DNA of 55,691 nt from assembly GCA_019359075.1 (NCBI GenBank), contig JAHHIB010000059.1, forward strand, positions 1 to 55,691, given 5' to 3'. Positions 53,593 through 55,691 of this stretch are shown here, piece by piece. The stretch comes from Kalymmatonema hyalinum WJT4-NPBG1. GTDB taxonomy: Bacteria > Cyanobacteriota > Cyanobacteriia > Cyanobacteriales > Nostocaceae. Within the stretch, counting starts at the first letter, position 1, and each line of letters starts with the position of its first letter. The notes beneath the pieces were generated by a model. The model was not told the DNA's origin. It saw only the letters and a list, made by a program, of their open reading frames with translations, and did no database searches. Position numbers and translations under genes: made by a program.

Positions 53593-54864
53593 ATGACTAA
53601 AATGACGTTTACCCAAGAAAAAACCCTTGCTGATATAGTCCGTGCTGACTTCCCGATATTACATCAGGAAGTTAACGGTAAGCCCTTAATTTACTTCGAC
53701 AACGCTGCCACGTCGCAAAAACCTTTGCTCGTACTCAACGCCCTCCGAGACTATTACGAGCAGTACAATTCCAACGTGCATCGTGGCGTGCATGCTCTCA
53801 GCGCCAAAGCCACCGACGCTTACGAAGCCTCAAGAGACAAAGTTGCTGCGTTTGTAAATGCTGCATCGCGCCAGGAAATTGTCTTCACCCGCAATGCGAG
53901 TGAGGCGATAAATTTGGTTGCTTACAGTTGGGGAATGAACAATTTGCAACCAGGGGATGAGATTATCCTCTCGGTGATGGAACACCACAGTAATTTGGTA
54001 CCCTGGCATTTTGTCGCGCAAAAGACGGGTGCGGTGCTGAAATTTGTGGAACTGGCTGCAGAAGAAACTTTTGATTTGGAACAGTTCAAAAAGCTGATTT
54101 CCGATAAAACAAAATTGGTGTCGGTGGTGCATGTCTCTAACACTTTGGGTTGTATTAACCCTGTGAAAGAAATTTGTGAAATTGCTCACCGATATGGTGC
54201 AAAAGTATTAATTGATGCTTGCCAAAGCGTCCCTCATATGCCCATCAACGTGCAGCAAATTGACTGTGATTGGTTGGTGGCTTCTGGTCACAAAATGTGC
54301 GCTCCAACAGGGATTGGCTTTTTGTATGGTAAGTTAGAATTGCTGCGATCAATGCCTCCCTTTTTGGGCGGTGGAGAAATGATTGCCGAGGTGTTTTTAG
54401 ATCATTCCACCTACGCGGATTTACCCAATAAATTTGAAGCGGGTACACCTTCAATTGGAGAAACAATTGCACTTGGTGCAGCGGTAGACTATCTCAGCAG
54501 CATTGGCATGGATAAAATCTATGCCTACGAATCAGAATTAACTGGCTATTTATTCGAGCAGCTGGGACAAATTCCACAAATTCGCATCTACGGTCCTAAA
54601 CCTAAAGTAGCAGGTTTGGGTAGAGCTGCTCTTGCTGCATTCACCGCCGGAGAAATTCACGCTAACGACATATCTACATTATTAGACCAAGAAGGCATTG
54701 CAATCCGTTCCGGACACCACTGCACACAACCGTTACACCGTCACTTAGTGATCCCGGCGACTGCACGGGCTAGTCTATCTTTCTACAATACCCGTGAAGA
54801 GATTGATGTTTTTGTTAAAGCGTTGAAGGAAACGTTAGATTTCTTTGGCGGTTTCTTAAGTTAA
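53593..54864 (+). CDS. sufS: SufS, cysteine desulfurase
   Basis: PLP enzyme supplying sulfur to the Suf system. 423 residues; a second ATG at 53602 is possible. Motifs: [53 protein letters not shown] (Schiff-base Lys) and [14 protein letters not shown] (catalytic Cys). It follows sufD by 82 bases that include a small dispersed repeat. It completes the sufBCDS operon. Confidence 0.96.
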   Translation: MTKMTFTQEKTLADIVRADFPILHQEVNGKPLIYFDNAATSQKPLLVLNALRDYYEQYNSNVHRGVHALSAKATDAYEASRDKVAAFVNAASRQEIVFTRNASEAINLVAYSWGMNNLQPGDEIILSVMEHHSNLVPWHFVAQKTGAVLKFVELAAEETFDLEQFKKLISDKTKLVSVVHVSNTLGCINPVKEICEIAHRYGAKVLIDACQSVPHMPINVQQIDCDWLVASGHKMCAPTGIGFLYGKLELLRSMPPFLGGGEMIAEVFLDHSTYADLPNKFEAGTPSIGETIALGAAVDYLSSIGMDKIYAYESELTGYLFEQLGQIPQIRIYGPKPKVAGLGRAALAAFTAGEIHANDISTLLDQEGIAIRSGHHCTQPLHRHLVIPATARASLSFYNTREEIDVFVKALKETLDFFGGFLS

Positions 54865-55035
54865 ATTTATGATCGCTCACTACGCCCCTCAGACTACAAG
54901 TCTAGGGCTAAATAAACGAAGCCTGCCTACGCACGCTATTATATAATTCCGCGCAGGCGACTTCCCTTGGGGAAGCCGCTTCGCGTCTATGTTTGTATAG
55001 CGGCGATTACGAACATTGCCAGGTATTTTTCAAGC

Positions 55036-55599
55036 ATGATTACTACCTCAAGCCCTGCTGAACAAAGAACAGTGCTACAAAACATTAGCTGGGAAACCTT
55101 TGAAGCCTTGCTAACAGAAACAGGTGAGGATAGAGGTTCTCGGTTTGCTTATGAGTGTGGCACTTTAGAAATTATGACGCCACTTTTTGAACATGAAAAC
55201 CCTAAAATTCAATTCGACCGTTTTATCTTTGCCTTGGTTGAAGAACTAGAAATTGACATTAAAAGTGCTGGTTCTACAACATTGAAACGACAAATAGCAA
55301 AGCGAGGAATAGAACCAGACAACTGTTACTACATCCAAAGCGAACCTATTGTTAGAGGTAGGCAAACACTTGATTTAGAAACTGATCCACCGCCAGATTT
55401 AGCAATTGAAATTGATATTACTAGCAGTTCAGTTAACAAATTAGCGATTTACTCTGCGTTGGCTGTACCTGAACTATGGCGATACAACGGACGAGATTTG
55501 AAATTTTATCAGTTGGTAGAAGGGCAATATGTCGAGCGTGAGTTTAGTATTGCTTTTCCCACAGTAAGTAAGTCGGCACAAAAAAACCAAACTATGTGA
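55036..55599 (+). CDS. Uma2-family putative endonuclease, apparently truncated
   Basis: 187 residues from ATG 55036. Uma2 (PD-(D/E)XK fold) pattern: LTETGEDRGSRFAYECGTLE, SPIMEHE-like PLFEHENPKIQF, PPPDLAIEIDITSSSVNK (catalytic Asp/Glu) and YSALAVPELWRYNGRDLKFY. After SIAFPTVS the normal ~15-20 residue helical tail is replaced by KSAQKNQTM, stop. This change coincides with a probable IS630 end. Uma2 proteins are abundant in cyanobacteria; their role is unresolved. Confidence 0.8.
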   Translation: MITTSSPAEQRTVLQNISWETFEALLTETGEDRGSRFAYECGTLEIMTPLFEHENPKIQFDRFIFALVEELEIDIKSAGSTTLKRQIAKRGIEPDNCYYIQSEPIVRGRQTLDLETDPPPDLAIEIDITSSSVNKLAIYSALAVPELWRYNGRDLKFYQLVEGQYVEREFSIAFPTVSKSAQKNQTM

Positions 55600-55643
55600 A
55601 GATAAGTAAATACGTAGAATGCATCTACTAAGGTCACTTGTAT

Positions 55644-55691
55644 ATGGGCGCTCGTTTAAGGGTATTCCTCACTCGTGAGCAAGACCGCAGC
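55644..55691 (+). CDS. IS630-family transposase, N-terminal fragment at window edge
   Basis: The last 48 bases encode MGARLRVFLTREQDRS, which resembles the start of cyanobacterial IS630-type transposases (MGARLRVFLTxEQDRTL...). Only 16 codons are visible; the gene runs off the window. The left end of the element may be at about 55568-55580 (AAGTCGGCACAAAAA), within the Uma2 gene. Confidence 0.6.
   Translation, partial: MGARLRVFLTREQDRS

Overview
The window is chromosomal DNA of a filamentous, probably heterocyst-forming (Nostocales-type) cyanobacterium. The evidence is photosystem II genes (psbI, psbN, psbH), a SufR-controlled sufBCDS operon, very frequent GCGATCGC (HIP1) octamers, a heptanucleotide tandem repeat of the type known from heterocystous genera, and many small dispersed palindromic repeats, several of them inside coding sequences. 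I see no rRNA, tRNA or CRISPR array.

Layout. 162-2911: a frameshifted hypothetical gene, then glucokinase and a histidine phosphatase. 2912-4571: a repeat-rich scar holding an orphan Phd-type antitoxin interrupted by a repeat, a MITE-like element, a 21-bp minisatellite, and fragments of a WD40 gene and a DUF4231 gene. 4582-9909 (minus): the most interesting locus. A DUF4231/SLATT-like two-TM protein is followed by a TIR-DUF4062-TIR-like protein, then by a fused nSTAND1 NTPase-GAF-class III nucleotide cyclase. About 100 bp at the start of the DUF4231 gene is repeated directly after the cyclase, so direct repeats bracket the TIR and cyclase genes. 10046-15260 (minus): a complete branched-chain/neutral amino-acid type ABC importer operon with a cupin gene inserted. 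15697-23368: housekeeping and stress genes (GST, rsmG, exported SOD, aldo/keto reductase, rpiA) and a Cache-sensor/MscS pair with overlapping ends. 23730-30761: a small helical protein, an SLH protein, dxs, psbI and a DUF3769 (LptD-like) outer-membrane protein. 30823-37640: a repeat-bearing hypothetical, a GH38 alpha-mannosidase, an unknown protein and a degraded copy of the mannosidase 3' end. 37638-42872: psbN, psbH, tatA, pth, rpsU, rsmI, a PfkB kinase and a CysQ-like phosphatase. 42887-48646: a toxin-antitoxin pair, broken genes, an ABC ATPase, a TPR protein, a YbjQ protein and small hypotheticals. 48799-54864: sufR divergent from sufBCDS, with two CAAC-N6-GTTG operators between. 55036-55691: a Uma2 gene that appears cut by an IS630-type element running off the window.

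How the genes may work together. The 4.6-9.9 kb locus joins a STAND sensor/switch, a nucleotide cyclase, TIR domains (possible NAD+ hydrolase) and a possible pore-forming membrane protein. These are parts used separately in Pycsar, Thoeris, Avs/STAND and SLATT-based systems. I propose an anti-phage or cell-suicide signalling module. That is an inference from domains and order only. Two caveats are visible: the cyclase has Thr where the catalytic Arg is expected, and its STAND domain carries two in-frame repeat insertions with target-site-like duplications, so the present copy may be impaired or evolving.
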